Of a stretch of 64,000 bases of DNA, positions 57,397-64,000 are shown piece after piece. The stretch is taken from assembly GCA_042691655.1 (NCBI GenBank), contig CP170506.1:4278001-4342000 (forward strand). Reading direction: 5' to 3'. Numbering within the stretch: the stretch's first letter is position 1; each line of letters starts with the position of its first letter. Under the pieces are notes generated by a model that had not been told where the DNA came from, ran no database searches, and was given only the letters and a program-made list of their open reading frames with translations. Source of the stretch: UBA695 sp042691655. GTDB lineage: Bacteria > Verrucomicrobiota > Verrucomicrobiia > Chthoniobacterales > Chthoniobacteraceae. Both the position numbers and the translations under genes were made by a program.

Positions 57397-57490
57397 CACA
57401 ATATCACCATATCTTCCTCCCTCCCCATTCTTTGGTGGAGACCCACAATATCACCATATCTTCCTCCCTCCCCATTCTTTGGTGGAGACC
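57397..57490. repeat. Perfect 47-bp tandem duplication of the IS right end
   Basis: The unit CACAATATCACCATATCTTC and on to GGTGGAGACC is repeated exactly, copies 57397-57443 and 57444-57490. Confidence 0.95.
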
Positions 57491-57581
57491 CAACTTGACA
57501 ACAGTCGTTGCCGAGGGAGGCCCACTGACGCCAACGCTTGAGGCATCCGCAATTTGTTCCCGTTCCTATTCCCATTTTGGG

Positions 57582-57616
57582 TAAAAAAGAAGAGGCACCT
57601 AGAGTTAAGTGCCTCT
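57582..57616 (-). terminator. Intrinsic terminator of the tRNA gene
   Basis: On the minus strand AGAGGCAC and GTGCCTCT pair across a 10-base loop, followed by TCTTTTTTAC. It lies 13 bases after the tRNA 3' end. Confidence 0.8.
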
Positions 57617-57628
57617 GAATAAGTAAGT

Positions 57629-57702
57629 TGGAGCGGGTGAAGGGAATCGAACCCTCGTATGCAGCTTGGGAAGCTGCCGTTCTACCATTGAACTACACCC
57701 GC
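57629..57702 (-). tRNA. tRNA-Gly (CCC anticodon)
   Basis: Read on the minus strand it begins GCGGGTGTAGTTCAATGGTA. The acceptor stem GCGGGTG pairs with CACCCGC; D-arm GTTC/GAAC; anticodon stem GCAGC/GCTGC with loop TTCCCAA, anticodon CCC; T-arm with GGTTCGATTCC; discriminator T; CCA is encoded at 57631-57629. It reads GGG codons. The nearest IS ends about 140 bases away. Confidence 0.96.
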
Positions 57703-57757
57703 ATTGCCTCAGGGCTGCCGTTGATCCACGGCTGCGAGAGGGGCTGAATTTCGCAAT

Positions 57758-58405
57758 TTATTGCCAGGAAAGCAATACGGATTTTTTGCCATCAACGGTG
57801 CCGACCTTAAGGCCTCCGCCGCTGGTGTGGACGTTCTGCTTCTGCAGTGCGTAGTAATACCCCACCGAAGCCGTGCCCACTCCGAAGTTCGGCTGGTTGG
57901 CAATATCAAATTGAGAGCTGACAGTGATGGCTCCGTCGTAGCTCAAATCCTCAAAAAGCAGGTATTGCACTCCCCACGGGTCATACCAGTTCCCCTCCGT
58001 GCGGCTCACGGCACCCTTGGTGTTGGTGGCCGTACCGTCGACTACTTTCGGCTGGAGAAATTGGATCTGCCGCGGGTTCTCGCTGTTGCCGTCGGTCCAG
58101 CCGGTCGGGAAACGCAGGACGTTGACGATCTTGCTGTTGTCAGTGGTGGAGGTGCCAAAGGCCAGATCATCGGTGCCCGAGGTGGCCGCCCCGCTCGGGT
58201 ATTTGCCGTATTCGGTGTAGTAGCTGGTGACGGCGTTGGCCAGCTGCATCATGTCGTTCTTGGCCTGCACTTTTTTGGCGGCGATCATGGCGTACTGCAC
58301 GCCGCTGAAGGTCAGGCTGGCCAGTACGGCGATGATGGAGATGACGACGAGCAGTTCGATAAGGGTGAACGCGGACGCCGATTGGGGAAAACGTGTCTTT
58401 TTCAT
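57758..58405 (-). CDS. Prepilin-type pseudopilin (type II secretion/type IV pilus-like)
   Basis: A 215-residue protein with the prepilin leader KKTRFPQSASAFTLIELLVV, in which cleavage is expected before the Phe of FTLIELLVVISIIAVLASLT. The rest is a PulG-type globular domain with KKVQAKNDMMQLANAVTSYY and a disordered Gly/Ser region. The ATG at 58405 is chosen; a longer frame upstream has no similarity. Such isolated pseudopilins are abundant in Verrucomicrobiota and Planctomycetota genomes. No assembly genes lie next to it. Confidence 0.85.
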   Translation of the reverse strand: MKKTRFPQSASAFTLIELLVVISIIAVLASLTFSGVQYAMIAAKKVQAKNDMMQLANAVTSYYTEYGKYPSGAATSGTDDLAFGTSTTDNSKIVNVLRFPTGWTDGNSENPRQIQFLQPKVVDGTATNTKGAVSRTEGNWYDPWGVQYLLFEDLSYDGAITVSSQFDIANQPNFGVGTASVGYYYALQKQNVHTSGGGLKVGTVDGKKSVLLSWQ

Positions 58406-58552
58406 GAGGGAATTAGGGCCTACTTTACGGCAACCCGGGGGCGCTGACAACGGCAATTCTGCAAGCAGCGGCCAGAATGTGCTTTTTTGCCGATTTGATT
58501 TTGGAGCTTGTGCTAAAGTCTCCATGAATTTTACGAGAGAAGGGAGCCCATC

Positions 58553-58840
58553 ATGAACCGAGGAAAAATGAGTCGTTTTAATCACCATATCCATCAATGG
58601 CAGGACGCGGCTAAGGATACGGCCGGCCAGATCGAATCGGCCGTTCGCGAGCAGGCCTCGTCGTTGGCTGAACAGACCCGCGACGGGCTGGCCAAGGGCC
58701 AGAAGGCTATGGGCGCGTGGGAGAAGGGGGTGGAGGATTCCGTTCGCGCGAATCCAATGCTTTATTTTGGCGCGGCGCTCGCGGCGGCAGCGCTGGGCGG
58801 TGTGCTGATCGGCGCTCTGCTGAAGAAACGCAAACGGTAG
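58553..58840 (+). CDS. DUF883/ElaB-like membrane-anchored small protein
   Basis: A 95-residue protein of an amphipathic helical part (HHIHQWQDAAKDTAGQIESA; QTRDGLAKGQKAMGAWEKG) with a C-terminal transmembrane helix (ANPMLYFGAALAAAALGGVL) and a basic end. This layout matches DUF883/ElaB/YqjD proteins, which in E. coli are inner-membrane, ribosome-associated and stationary-phase induced. GAAGGGAG precedes the ATG at 58553. A second Met at 58568 is possible. Confidence 0.75.
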   Translation: MNRGKMSRFNHHIHQWQDAAKDTAGQIESAVREQASSLAEQTRDGLAKGQKAMGAWEKGVEDSVRANPMLYFGAALAAAALGGVLIGALLKKRKR

Positions 58841-58957
58841 GGCCGGCGGGGGCGTTGTTTCGGGAAGCCGGGTAATAAGGAGACTGGAGCCTCCGGGCTC
58901 TTTTCCCGGCGGTTGTACCTCGCGCATCTACTCGCCCGCCCCCCGGGGCGGGGGGGC

Positions 58958-59632
58958 CTAGTGTGTGTAGAGCTGGGAGTTCTCGTCGAGGTCTTTGACG
59001 ACGGTGCAGAGGTAGACGGGCTCCGGGTGGATGTTGTCGTATTTGCTGATCCGCGATTTATTGAGGACGTGGAAGCCGTAGCGCTCGAACATTTTGAAGC
59101 CGCGTCGGCTTTCGAAGGTGACCATCTGGCCGTAGACGCGCCGCTCTCCTTTTTCGTGGAGGTAGGCCAGGTAGGTGTCCATGATGGCGCGGGTGGTGGC
59201 GACGTTGCGGGCGTCGGCGAGGAGGTTGATGTGGAAGTGGGCGCAGCGGCGGGGCGAGGCGGGGACTTCGCGCCAGGCGGTAGAGAGGATCCACTTCACG
59301 AAGGCTTTGCTGGCGGCGTTGTAGCGGGGGTAATGGACGAGGCCGCGCAGGAAGAGGCTGGCGTTCTGGTAGACGTTGTAGAGCTGCTGGCGCAGGGGGA
59401 AACGGGAGCCGAGGAGGTAGCCGCGGATTTCGCCTTCGACGAGGAGGACGAAGGAGCTTTCGGGCTCCCGGTCGGTGTAGTAGGCGGTGAGGTAGTCGGC
59501 AAAAAGTTCGCGGTCTTCGAAGACGGGGTCGATGGGGTTGCCGAGGTAGCCCGTTTCGCAACATAGTTCCCGTACCCGGGGGCGGTCGGCCTTCTGAAAA
59601 GGGCGAATTTTAATCTGGCGATGATCCGACAT
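58958..59632 (-). CDS. GNAT-family acetyltransferase
   Basis: A 224-residue protein with a GNAT fold. The first strand is IKIRPFQKADRPRVRELCCE; the acetyl-CoA loop region is HFHINLLADARNVATTRAIM and TFESRRGFKMFERYGFHVL. The substrate is unknown. The ATG at 59632 is preferred. It lies 36 bases after the glycosyltransferase stop on the same strand and could be cotranscribed, suggesting a role in glycan or lipid modification. Confidence 0.8.
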   Translation of the reverse strand: MSDHRQIKIRPFQKADRPRVRELCCETGYLGNPIDPVFEDRELFADYLTAYYTDREPESSFVLLVEGEIRGYLLGSRFPLRQQLYNVYQNASLFLRGLVHYPRYNAASKAFVKWILSTAWREVPASPRRCAHFHINLLADARNVATTRAIMDTYLAYLHEKGERRVYGQMVTFESRRGFKMFERYGFHVLNKSRISKYDNIHPEPVYLCTVVKDLDENSQLYTH

Positions 59633-59668
59633 CGCCTCTTTTTTAATCCCAACTTCTCTCAATTCCAG

Positions 59669-60862
59669 CTATTTCGGGAATTCGGAACAGGCCACTACGG
59701 CCTCGCGGTAAATCCCAAAGAGCCGCTCGAAGACGCGCTTCCAGGAATACCTGAGGTGCACGGTCTCGGCGGCGGCGCACCCCTGGCCCCGCAGGTCGCC
59801 CTCGCAGATGCACGCAATGGCCTCGGCGAGGGAAAACGGGGTGTTCTCGCCCGCCCAGTGGCGCTGGTCGGTGAAGACGATGCGGTCCATGTAGCTTCCC
59901 CGAATGCCGACAACGGGGGTTCCGCACGCCTGGCTCTCCAGGGTGACGAGGCCGAAGGTTTCCTGGACTCCGGGATGCACAAAGCAGTCGGCACTTCGGT
60001 AAATGCGGGCGAGCTGGTCACGGTCGACGCAGGCGCTGCCGCCCAGCCAGGTGACCTGCCCGGTGGCGGCCTGGAGCTGCTCTACGGAGCGGCGCTGCTG
60101 GCCGTCGCCGACGACGAGGAGGTGCCAGCGGGCGGGGTCGGCCTGGTGGAGGCGCTCAAAGGCGTCAAAGAGGGTGCGGGTGTTCTTTTCCGGGGCGAGC
60201 CGACCGACGTAGAGGAGGAGGGTGCGGCCCCGCGGGAGGCCGAGCTCGGTGCGGGTGCGGGCGCGTTCGCCTTCGAAGCTCGGCTCGGGGCGGAAGACCT
60301 CGGTATCGACGCCGAGGTCGACGTGCTCGGTGTTGGCGACGCCCCAGTCGGAGAGGAGCCGCTGGAGGGCGGGCGACGGAACCAGCGTGCGGTAAAAGCG
60401 GTTGTAAAGGGAGCAGACGTAGTGGCGCGAGCCGTCCATGACCAGCTCGGTAACGGTCTGGCCAAAGAAGCGGGCGACGGTGCGCAGGTAGGCCTCGGGG
60501 AAGTGGGAGTGGTAGAAGCCGATGACGGGGATGCCCAGGGCCCGACCGCTGGCGATGGCTTTCCAGGCGACCTGGTAGGGGTCGCCGGATTCGATGACGT
60601 CGGGGCGCTCGGTTTCGAGGATTTCCTCGATGGCCCCCAGCCGCAGGATGGCCCGGTAGCGCGAGGTGCGCGAGAGCAGCGGCGAGCGGATGGTGTAGAC
60701 GGTGGAGCGACCTTTGACGATCCGCTCGTTGCGCTCGCCGGGGATGATGAGGAGGTGCCGGTCGTCGGTGGAGGCTTCGAGGTAACGGACTTTCTCCTGG
60801 ACGTAGCGCTTCACCCCGCCGCTGACGGGCGAGTAGAACTGGGTCAGGTCACAGATTTTCAA
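59669..60862 (-). CDS. Glycosyltransferase family 4 (GT-B) protein, TTG start
   Basis: A retaining GT-B glycosyltransferase. The family-typical start is LKICDLTQFYSPVSGGVKRY, with the initiating codon TTG at 60862 giving 397 residues; no ATG is in frame nearby. Later motifs: LLYVGRLAPEKNTRTLFDAF, LLVVGDGQQRRSVEQLQAAT and FVHPGVQETFGLVTLESQAC with the EX7E motif. The acceptor is unknown. It precedes a GNAT gene; a trxB terminator lies just upstream. Confidence 0.85.
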   Translation of the reverse strand: MKICDLTQFYSPVSGGVKRYVQEKVRYLEASTDDRHLLIIPGERNERIVKGRSTVYTIRSPLLSRTSRYRAILRLGAIEEILETERPDVIESGDPYQVAWKAIASGRALGIPVIGFYHSHFPEAYLRTVARFFGQTVTELVMDGSRHYVCSLYNRFYRTLVPSPALQRLLSDWGVANTEHVDLGVDTEVFRPEPSFEGERARTRTELGLPRGRTLLLYVGRLAPEKNTRTLFDAFERLHQADPARWHLLVVGDGQQRRSVEQLQAATGQVTWLGGSACVDRDQLARIYRSADCFVHPGVQETFGLVTLESQACGTPVVGIRGSYMDRIVFTDQRHWAGENTPFSLAEAIACICEGDLRGQGCAAAETVHLRYSWKRVFERLFGIYREAVVACSEFPK

Positions 60863-60893
60863 TGGGGGAGGAGGTTTTAGCGCAAAAAGGCAC

Positions 60894-60922
60894 AAAAAAG
60901 GAATCGTTTGGGACTCCTTTTG
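60894..60922 (-). terminator. Terminator-like hairpin after trxB
   Basis: On the minus strand AAAAGGAGTC pairs imperfectly with GATTCCTTTTTT, ending in a T run. It lies 23 bases after the trxB stop and 32 bases before the glycosyltransferase start. Confidence 0.55.
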
Positions 60923-60944
60923 CGTTTTCCCTCGCCTTTCTAGG

Positions 60945-61868
60945 CTAGTCCTCGAACTGCGACAGGTAGCGCTCGGCGTCGAGGGCGGCGGCGCAGCCCT
61001 GGCCCGCAGAGGTGACGGCTTGGCGGTAGACGGGGTCGGCCACGTCGCCCGCGGCGAAGACGCCCGGGAGGTTGGTGGCGGTGCCCTTTTTCTGAATAAG
61101 GTACCCGGCGTCATCCATCTCCAGCTTGCCTTTGAAGGGGGCGGTGTTGGGGGTGTGGCCGATGGCGCAGAAGACGCACTTGATTTCCAGCTCGCTCTGC
61201 GCGCCGGTCTTGAGGTTGCAGAGGCGCACGGCGCGCAGCTCGCCCGCGTCGTCCTTGAGGTAGTCGGTAATGACGCTGTCCCAGACGGGCTTGACCTTCG
61301 GATGGGCGAGGGTGCGGTCGGCCATGATCTTGGAGGCGCGCAGGGTATCGCGGCGGTGGATGAGGTAGACCTCGGAGGCGAAGCGGGTGAGGAAGTTGGC
61401 CTCCTCGCAGGCGGAGTCGCCGCCGCCGACGACGGCCACGGGGACGTTGCGGTAGAAGGCGCCGTCGCAGGTGGCGCAGGCGGTCAGGCCATGACCGATG
61501 AGCTGCTTTTCACCGGCGATGCCGAGGTAGCGGGCGCTGGCGCCGCTGGCGATGATCAGGGTGCGGGTCTCGATCCACTTGCCGTCGATCTTGAGGCGCA
61601 CGAAGCCGTCGGCCGTTTCCAGGTCCTCGACAAAGGCGTATTCGAAGCGGGCCCCGAAGCGCTGGGCCTGGGCCTTCATGTTCATGATGAGCTGCGGGCC
61701 GTCGATGCCGTCGACATAGCCGGGAAAATTCTCGACCAGCGTGGTGGTGGTGAGCTGGCCACCGGGCTCGCGGCCTTCCAGGACGAGCGGGGCTAAACTG
61801 GCACGGGCGGCGTAGATGGCGGCGGTGAGTCCGGCGCAACCGGAACCGATGATGACGACTTTTTCCAT
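60945..61868 (-). CDS. trxB: Thioredoxin reductase
   Basis: FAD-containing NADPH-dependent reductase that keeps thioredoxin reduced. The ATG at 61868 gives 307 residues, as expected. The FAD loop is VVIIGSGCAGLTAAIYAARA; the redox pair is Cys131-Ala-Thr-Cys134 (TACATCDGAFY); the NADPH loop is VAVVGGGDSACEEANFL; the late VFAAGDVADPVYRQAVTSAG binds FAD. It may serve the thioredoxin-coupled ArsC among other targets. Confidence 0.95.
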   Translation of the reverse strand: MEKVVIIGSGCAGLTAAIYAARASLAPLVLEGREPGGQLTTTTLVENFPGYVDGIDGPQLIMNMKAQAQRFGARFEYAFVEDLETADGFVRLKIDGKWIETRTLIIASGASARYLGIAGEKQLIGHGLTACATCDGAFYRNVPVAVVGGGDSACEEANFLTRFASEVYLIHRRDTLRASKIMADRTLAHPKVKPVWDSVITDYLKDDAGELRAVRLCNLKTGAQSELEIKCVFCAIGHTPNTAPFKGKLEMDDAGYLIQKKGTATNLPGVFAAGDVADPVYRQAVTSAGQGCAAALDAERYLSQFED

Positions 61869-62265
61869 AGAATATTTAAGAAGGTCTCGGACGCGGAAAC
61901 TGAAGCATGTCCGAAGGTAAATTTCCAGAAAAAGAGATGAAGTCTCAATAATTCCAGAAGCCGGGGCACTTTTCGGGGGGATGTCCAATAGCAAATCAAC
62001 CGGATTTTACGACCATCACTCACCATCTCTTGCTCCCTTATGCACGGGAAACGATGCCGACGGGATATAATAGTATACGTCTTTTAGCGTAGCTCCAATT
62101 AGACGGAGCCCAGAAGCATCAACCTAATTTTACGTACATAAATCGGCATTTTGCCTTGCGTAAAACTTTGTTTCAAATAACACCTGATACGCATTTCATG
62201 TAAACCCTACCAATCTGAGCATGTTTTCCATGAGGCGCAAGTAGGCAAAACAACGTTATCGATTC
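61869..62265. other. AT-rich 397-bp promoter region between trxB and the Gly-rich protein gene
   Basis: Markedly more AT-rich than the rest of the window. A TATAAT hexamer lies at 62066-62071, but no well-spaced -35 was found. Imperfect inverted repeats are present (TTTTGCCTTGCG near 62150 and CGCAAGTAGGCAAAA near 62237). No gene is seen. The region probably holds control sites for the exported protein. Confidence 0.5.
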
Positions 62266-64000
62266 ATGAAAAAAACTATACTTACGGCAGTTGCCGTGAC
62301 CTCCCTGTTCCTGGGAACCGGGGTGTCATGGGGTCAGACCGTTACCAGCACTAATGCCGCCGCCGAGAGCGGAGCCAATGGTGGTCACGGGTTTAATGGA
62401 CTCAACGGGAATACCACCGGCGGCGCTGGTGGTGGTGGTGGTGGCGCCGGTTCCGGCGGCGGCGGCGGCGGGGTTGCTACCGGCGGCAACGCGGGCGGTA
62501 ACGGCTACACCTACAGCGGCGTTGGCGGTACGGGCGGCGCGGCCGGTTCGGGCGGTTCATCCTATGCCACTGCTGGCGGCGGCGGTGGCGGTGGTGGTGG
62601 CGGTGGTGCCGACGGCGGACATGCCGGGGTCAGTGGCGACCCTGAAAACATTACGTGGATCTCTGGAAACAACACCATCACGATCACCACGGTCGGCAGT
62701 GCTGGCGGCAATGGCGGCATCGGTGGCAATGGCGGCAACGGCGGCGACGGCGCTTCCTATTCCGGCTATGATTACGGTAGCAATGGCGGATCGGGTGGTT
62801 CCGGTGGCGGTGGCGGCGGCGGTGGCATTGGAGGTAATGGCGGCAACATCATTTTTTTCGCACCGACGGCAGCCAGCTTAACGGGAGGGATCAACCTCAC
62901 TAGCACTGGTGCAGCGGGTGGTAATGGTGGCAATGGCGGCGATGGCGGTTCCGCTGGAGCGGCTGGCGCCGGGTATTACTACTATGGTTCGAATGGATCT
63001 GTCGGCGCTGGCGGCAACGGTGGCAATGGTGGCGCGGGCGGCATTGGCGGCTCGATCACCGGCACCAATCAAGCCACACTTACGGTCCTCGGCATCACGG
63101 CAATCTCCACTGGCGCCAATGGCGGCGACGGCGGCCAAGGCGGGTACGATGGCAACAGTGTCATTTCCGGCTCCGGCGGAGCTGGCGGTAATGGTGGCGC
63201 GGGCGGCGCGATTACGCTGACCAATCTCGGCAAGATCTCGACCTCGGCCGATGAAGCCGTAGGCATCTCCGCCTATAGCAATGGCGGCGACGGTGGCGAT
63301 GGGGGCTACGGCTCTACCGACGGCAAAGGTGGCAACGGCGGCGACGGTGGCGATATCTCCATTGTCAATACTGGCGTTATCCTGACCACGGGTTCCTGGG
63401 CTCACGGCATTGAGGCCATCAGCCTCGGCGGCGCGGCGGGCACGGGCCTCACGAACGGCTCGGTGGGCACGGGCGGCAACATCACGATCTACACCAGCGG
63501 CAACATCAATGTTTCCGGAAGCAGCACCGCAGCCATCTATGCACAAAGCACGGGCGGCTCGGACTCGGCGGGCAAGGGTGACCTGAACGTTACCATCGCG
63601 GGTTACACCTCCGGCGGCACGGGAAACAGCGTCGGCGTTTATTTCGGCGACGGCGCCTCCAGCACCTTGACCATTACCGGTACCGGCGTGCTGACGACCG
63701 CTTCCGGCGTCAAAGGCCTCGCCGTCTATAGCGATCTCAATAACACCGCATCCGATGTTGTATACAACAGCGGAACACTCATCGGCTCGGTAAACCTCGT
63801 CGGGGATGGCGGCACCGCCATTGCCAATACGAACACTGTCTACAATGAAGAGGGCGGCGTTTACTACAGCGGCAGCACGGTCAACCTCGGAGCGGGCAAC
63901 ACGTTCTACAACAGCGGCTTCGTGCTCATCGGTGGTTACGACACCATCCTCAACACCCAGCTCACCGGCAATTACACCCAGGAGTCGACCGGTGTGACGG
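62266..64000 (+). CDS. Gly-rich exported protein, PGRS-like, probable autotransporter passenger (3' end outside window)
   Basis: From the ATG at 62266 the frame is open for 578 codons to the window end. A signal peptide is clear: MKKTILTAVAVTSLFLGTGV, then SWGQ. Residues about 35-370 are dominated by Gly, Ala, Asn and Asp in GGNGG, GGAGG and GGDGG triplets, very like mycobacterial PGRS tracts. Later residues change to beta-helix-like repeats (GISAYSNGG; TGVLTTASGVKGLAVYS; NTVYNEEGGVYYSG). This order (signal, Gly-rich, beta-helix) fits an autotransporter passenger. The translocating barrel, if any, lies outside the window. Confidence 0.75.
   Translation, partial: MKKTILTAVAVTSLFLGTGVSWGQTVTSTNAAAESGANGGHGFNGLNGNTTGGAGGGGGGAGSGGGGGGVATGGNAGGNGYTYSGVGGTGGAAGSGGSSYATAGGGGGGGGGGGADGGHAGVSGDPENITWISGNNTITITTVGSAGGNGGIGGNGGNGGDGASYSGYDYGSNGGSGGSGGGGGGGGIGGNGGNIIFFAPTAASLTGGINLTSTGAAGGNGGNGGDGGSAGAAGAGYYYYGSNGSVGAGGNGGNGGAGGIGGSITGTNQATLTVLGITAISTGANGGDGGQGGYDGNSVISGSGGAGGNGGAGGAITLTNLGKISTSADEAVGISAYSNGGDGGDGGYGSTDGKGGNGGDGGDISIVNTGVILTTGSWAHGIEAISLGGAAGTGLTNGSVGTGGNITIYTSGNINVSGSSTAAIYAQSTGGSDSAGKGDLNVTIAGYTSGGTGNSVGVYFGDGASSTLTITGTGVLTTASGVKGLAVYSDLNNTASDVVYNSGTLIGSVNLVGDGGTAIANTNTVYNEEGGVYYSGSTVNLGAGNTFYNSGFVLIGGYDTILNTQLTGNYTQESTGVT

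Larger units (their letters stand above)
56162..57490 (+). mobile_element. ISL3-like insertion sequence, decayed
   Basis: The left end GGCTCTCCATCAAAGAATGG and on (56162-56190) matches the right end GGGTCTCCACCAAAGAATGG in inverted orientation with about two differences over 29 bases. The right end exists as two perfect tandem copies of a 47-bp unit (57397-57443 and 57444-57490). The only gene is the interrupted transposase. No clear target duplication was found: bases before the left end (gatgattg) and after the right end differ. Confidence 0.8.

Noticed and set aside
57629..57702. tRNA gene as the attachment site of an integrated island
   Set aside because: No integrase and no repeat of the tRNA 3' end was seen in the window; the nearby IS is not a tRNA-targeting element.

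Overview
The window is a 64 kb, GC-rich chromosomal segment of a Gram-negative bacterium, most likely a member of the Verrucomicrobiota. The evidence is indirect: lipid A genes (lpxA and an LpxL/HtrB-type acyltransferase), an outer-membrane HtrA protease, a prepilin-type pseudopilin, a PPi-type phosphofructokinase, a DksA-like protein with a reduced zinc finger, saccharolytic operons, a Gly-rich surface protein, and many palindromic intergenic repeats. Many starts have no visible Shine-Dalgarno sequence. No 16S rRNA gene is present, so the assignment stays an inference.

Layout. 1-4.4 kb: partial PPi-phosphofructokinase, diverging from an arsenic operon (arsR-arsC-acr3) followed by a LysE-type exporter, then a convergent RmlC-like cupin gene. 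4.4-10.8 kb: HtrA protease, a GH3 beta-glucosidase with a 2-hydroxyacid dehydrogenase, and a secreted GH5 glycosidase. 10.8-13.4 kb: an ECF-type cobalt/nickel importer (cbiM-cbiQ-cbiO). 13.7-15.9 kb: dihydroxy-acid dehydratase carrying an unusual inserted NTF2/SnoaL-like domain. 16-22.3 kb: acylphosphatase, L,D-transpeptidase, lipid A acyltransferase, DksA-like protein, rpmG, rpsR, a 0.6 kb block of nested repeats, and uvrB. 22.3-34.4 kb: pentose catabolism, comprising a LacI regulator divergent from araBAD, a small XRE regulator, and XylR divergent from xylA-xylB plus a sugar ABC ATPase and permease without a binding protein. 34.3-43.2 kb: fabI, galE, a secreted FG-GAP protein, two unknown membrane proteins and a long U32 peptidase. 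43.3-48.4 kb: an exonuclease-like protein, a TetR/O-methyltransferase divergent pair, a phosphoribosyltransferase, lpxA and mnmE. 48.7-55.9 kb: rhamnose isomerase with AraC and DeoR regulators, an ArsR-methyltransferase fusion, a small secreted protein and ppk1. 56.1-57.5 kb: a decayed ISL3-like insertion sequence. 57.6-62 kb: tRNA-Gly, a pseudopilin, a DUF883-like protein, an acetyltransferase, a glycosyltransferase and trxB. 62.3 kb to the end: a PGRS-like Gly-rich exported protein, incomplete.

How it fits together. The window describes a plant-polysaccharide user. Extracellular and cytoplasmic glycosidases (GH5, GH3) release sugars, and xylA/B, araBAD and rhaA feed hemicellulose and pectin sugars into the pentose phosphate and lower glycolytic routes, each set beside its own regulator with a palindromic candidate operator. 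Envelope functions (HtrA, lpxA, LpxL-like, L,D-transpeptidase, pseudopilin, Gly-rich exported protein) are scattered between them.

The most unusual items are the domain insertion in IlvD, a pair of short inverted-repeat elements that share a core, a perfect 44-bp palindrome inside a transposase zinc-finger coding region, and four families of nested intergenic palindromes. I found no CRISPR array, rRNA operon, prophage or defence island.
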